A stretch of 64,000 bases of DNA from Glandiceps talaboti (taxonomy: Eukaryota; Hemichordata; Enteropneusta; Spengelidae): NCBI RefSeq assembly GCF_964340395.1, contig NC_135567.1:20895806-20959805 (forward strand), read 5' to 3'. Position numbers and translations under genes: made by a program. Under the pieces are notes generated by a model. That model had not been told where the DNA came from, did not search any database, and saw only the letters and a list, made by a program, of their open reading frames with translations. This document shows positions 62,025-64,000 of this stretch, piece after piece. Position 1 is the stretch's first letter, and each line of letters starts with the position of its first letter.

Positions 62025-62145
62025 TCTGTCTGTCTGTCGATGTCTGTATGTCTGTCTATGTCTCCGTCTGTCTGTGTCTGTCTGTCTGTCTATGTCTCTG
62101 TCTGTCTGTCTCTCTCTTTCTCCCCTTCTTCCTCTCTCTTCTTCC
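62025..62145. repeat. (CTGT)n/(TC)n microsatellite
   Basis: Interrupted CTGT units followed by CT-rich sequence. Confidence 0.93.
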
Positions 62146-62305
62146 TCCCTTTGTCACCATGGTTACTACAAACCATGGTTAATCACAAAAATATTAATGA
62201 CAGTTGCTAAAATGTTTAGAACAAAGATAAACATAACATTTACTTCCAAACCGAAAGAGAAACATATTTTTATTGTTAGTAACTTCCTTTGAATGTAATG
62301 TATCT

Positions 62306-64000
62306 ATGCAAAAAGTGCAACCACCGATGATCAAGTCTGTACTGTGACTGTAGAGAGATTAATGCAAAAAGTGCAACCACCAATGATTAAGTCTGTACTG
62401 TGACTGTAGAGAGATTAATGCATAAAGTGCAACCACCAATGATTACGTCTGTACTGTGACTGTAGATAAATTAATGCAAAAAGTGCAACCACCGATGATC
62501 AAGTCTGTACTGTGACTGTAGAGAGATTAATGCATAAAGTGCAACCCCCAATGATTAAGTCTGTACTGTGACTGTAGATAAATTAATGCAAAAAGTGCAA
62601 CCACCGATGATCAAGTCTGTACTGTGACTGTAGAGAAATTAATGCAAAAAGTGCAACCACCAATGATTAAGTCTGTACTGTGACTGTAGATAAATTAATG
62701 CAAAAAGTGCAACCACCGATGATCAAGTCTGTACTGTGACTGTAGAGAGATTAATGCAAAAAGTGCAACCACCAATGATTAAGTCTGTACTGTGACTGTA
62801 GAGAAATTAATGCAAAAAGTGCAACCACCAATGATTAAGTCTGTACTGTGACTGTAGAGAGATTAATGCAAAAAGTGCAACCACCAATGATTACGTCTGT
62901 ACTGTGACTGTAGAGAGATTAATGCAAAAATTGCAACCACCAATGATTACGTCTGTACTGTGACTGTAGAGAGATTAATGCATAAAGTGCAACCACCAAT
63001 GATTAAGCCTGTACTGTGACTGTAGAGAGATTAATGCAAAAAGTGCAACCACCAATGATTAAGTCTGTACTGTGACTGTAGATAAATTAATGCAAAAAGT
63101 GCAACCACCAATGATTAAGTCTGTACTGTGACTGTAGAGAGATTAATGCAAAAAGTGCAACCACCAATGATCAAGTCTGTACTGTGACTGTGGAGAGATT
63201 AATGCAAAAAGTGCAACCACCAATGATCAAGTCTGTACTGTGACTGTAGAGAAATTAATGCAAAAAGTGCAACCACCAATGATTAAGTCTGTACTGTGAC
63301 TGTAGAGAGATTAATGCAAAAAGTGCAACCACCGATGATTAAGTCTGTACTGTGACTGTAGAGAGATTAATGTAAAAAGTGCAACCACCAATGATTAAGT
63401 CTGTACTGTGACTGTAGAGAGATTAATGCAAAAAGTGCAACCACCAATGATTAAGTCTGTACTGTGACTGTAGAGAGATTAATGCAAAAAGTGCAACCAC
63501 CAATGATTAAGTCTGTACTGTGACTGTAGAGAAATTAATGCAAAAAGTGCAACCACCAATGATCAAGTCTGTACTGTGACTATAGAGAGATTAATGCAAA
63601 AAGTGCAACCACCAATGATTAAGTCTGTACTGTGACTGTAGAGAGATTAATGCAAAAAGTGCAACCACCAATGATTAAGTCTGTACTGTGACTGTAGAGA
63701 AATTAATGCAAAAAGTGCAACCACCAATGATCAAGTCTGTACTGTGACTATAGAGAGATTAATGCAAAAAGTGCAACCACCAATGATTAAGTCTGTACTG
63801 TGACTGTAGAGAGATTAATGCAAAAAGTGCAACCACCAATGATTAAGTCTGTACTGTGACTGTAGAGAGATTAATGCAAAAAGTGCAACCACCAATGATC
63901 AAGTCTGTACTGTGACTGTAGAGAAATTAATGCATAAAGTGCAACCACCAATGATTAAGTCTGTACTGTGACTGTAGAGAGATTAATGCAAAAAGTGCAA
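62306..64000. repeat. 56-bp satellite, ~30 copies, runs off right end
   Basis: The unit is ATTAATGCAAAAAGTGCAAC, CACCAATGATTAAGTCTGTA, CTGTGACTGTAGAGAG. Variable sites are CAATGATT/CGATGATC, AGAGAG/AGATAA/AGAGAA and GCAAAAA/GCATAAA. At the left, CGATGATC copies tend to alternate with CAATGATT copies (112-bp higher-order unit); to the right, runs of one type dominate. Confidence 0.98.

Overview
This is AT-rich animal nuclear DNA, not bacterial, viral or organellar. It has spliceosomal introns, hundreds of tandem repeats, decayed foldback transposons and retroposon-type 3' tails. The one confidently identified gene is talin, on the minus strand. Its first two coding exons lie at 15544-15679 and 10479-10576 and encode most of the F0 subdomain of the FERM head. 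Both splice junctions are canonical, and the reading frame is kept across the intron (phase 1). Exon 3 was not found by eye, so intron 2 should run off the left end (more than 10.4 kb). A 5' untranslated segment with a good splice acceptor precedes the ATG, so a non-coding first exon and the promoter probably lie further right and were not located. The long introns, simple-repeat load and transposon types suggest a marine invertebrate (non-vertebrate deuterostome or lophotrochozoan); I cannot name the species.

Layout. 1-10478 is talin intron 2, with decayed tandem repeats of 40-180 bp and TC/CA microsatellites. 10577-15543 is talin intron 1, with a perfect palindrome, a long foldback element, a solo transposon arm and a hairpin-tailed element. 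15.9-32 kb is repeat-dominated: a 39-bp satellite, a 76-80-bp minisatellite, long (TC)n, (GT)n and (GTAT)n runs, a 117-bp repeat, and a 38-bp satellite of about 43 copies (29.3-30.9 kb). 33-36.7 kb holds a composite element with four ~150-bp core repeats, a GGAC microsatellite and a terminal hairpin, then a ~356-bp element with long inverted repeats. 37-54.7 kb is more microsatellite and minisatellite DNA with two further foldback-type elements. 54.8-64 kb holds a 63-bp satellite (56.9-58.1 kb), a second block of a ~100-bp repeat also seen near 38.5 kb, two weak plus-strand coding-like segments (60.5-60.8 and 61.5-61.7 kb), and a 56-bp satellite running off the right end.

Most long open frames here come from repeats and are not genes. 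In particular, units of 39, 63/66 and 117 bp are divisible by three and so stay open. I found no convincing new molecular system. The most unusual observations are the hairpin-tailed core-repeat elements, one diverged minisatellite family recurring at distant loci in both orientations, an element with a tRNA-like head, and a possible immunoglobulin-like relic near 61.6 kb. Everything was read by eye; similarity and folding claims have not been computed.
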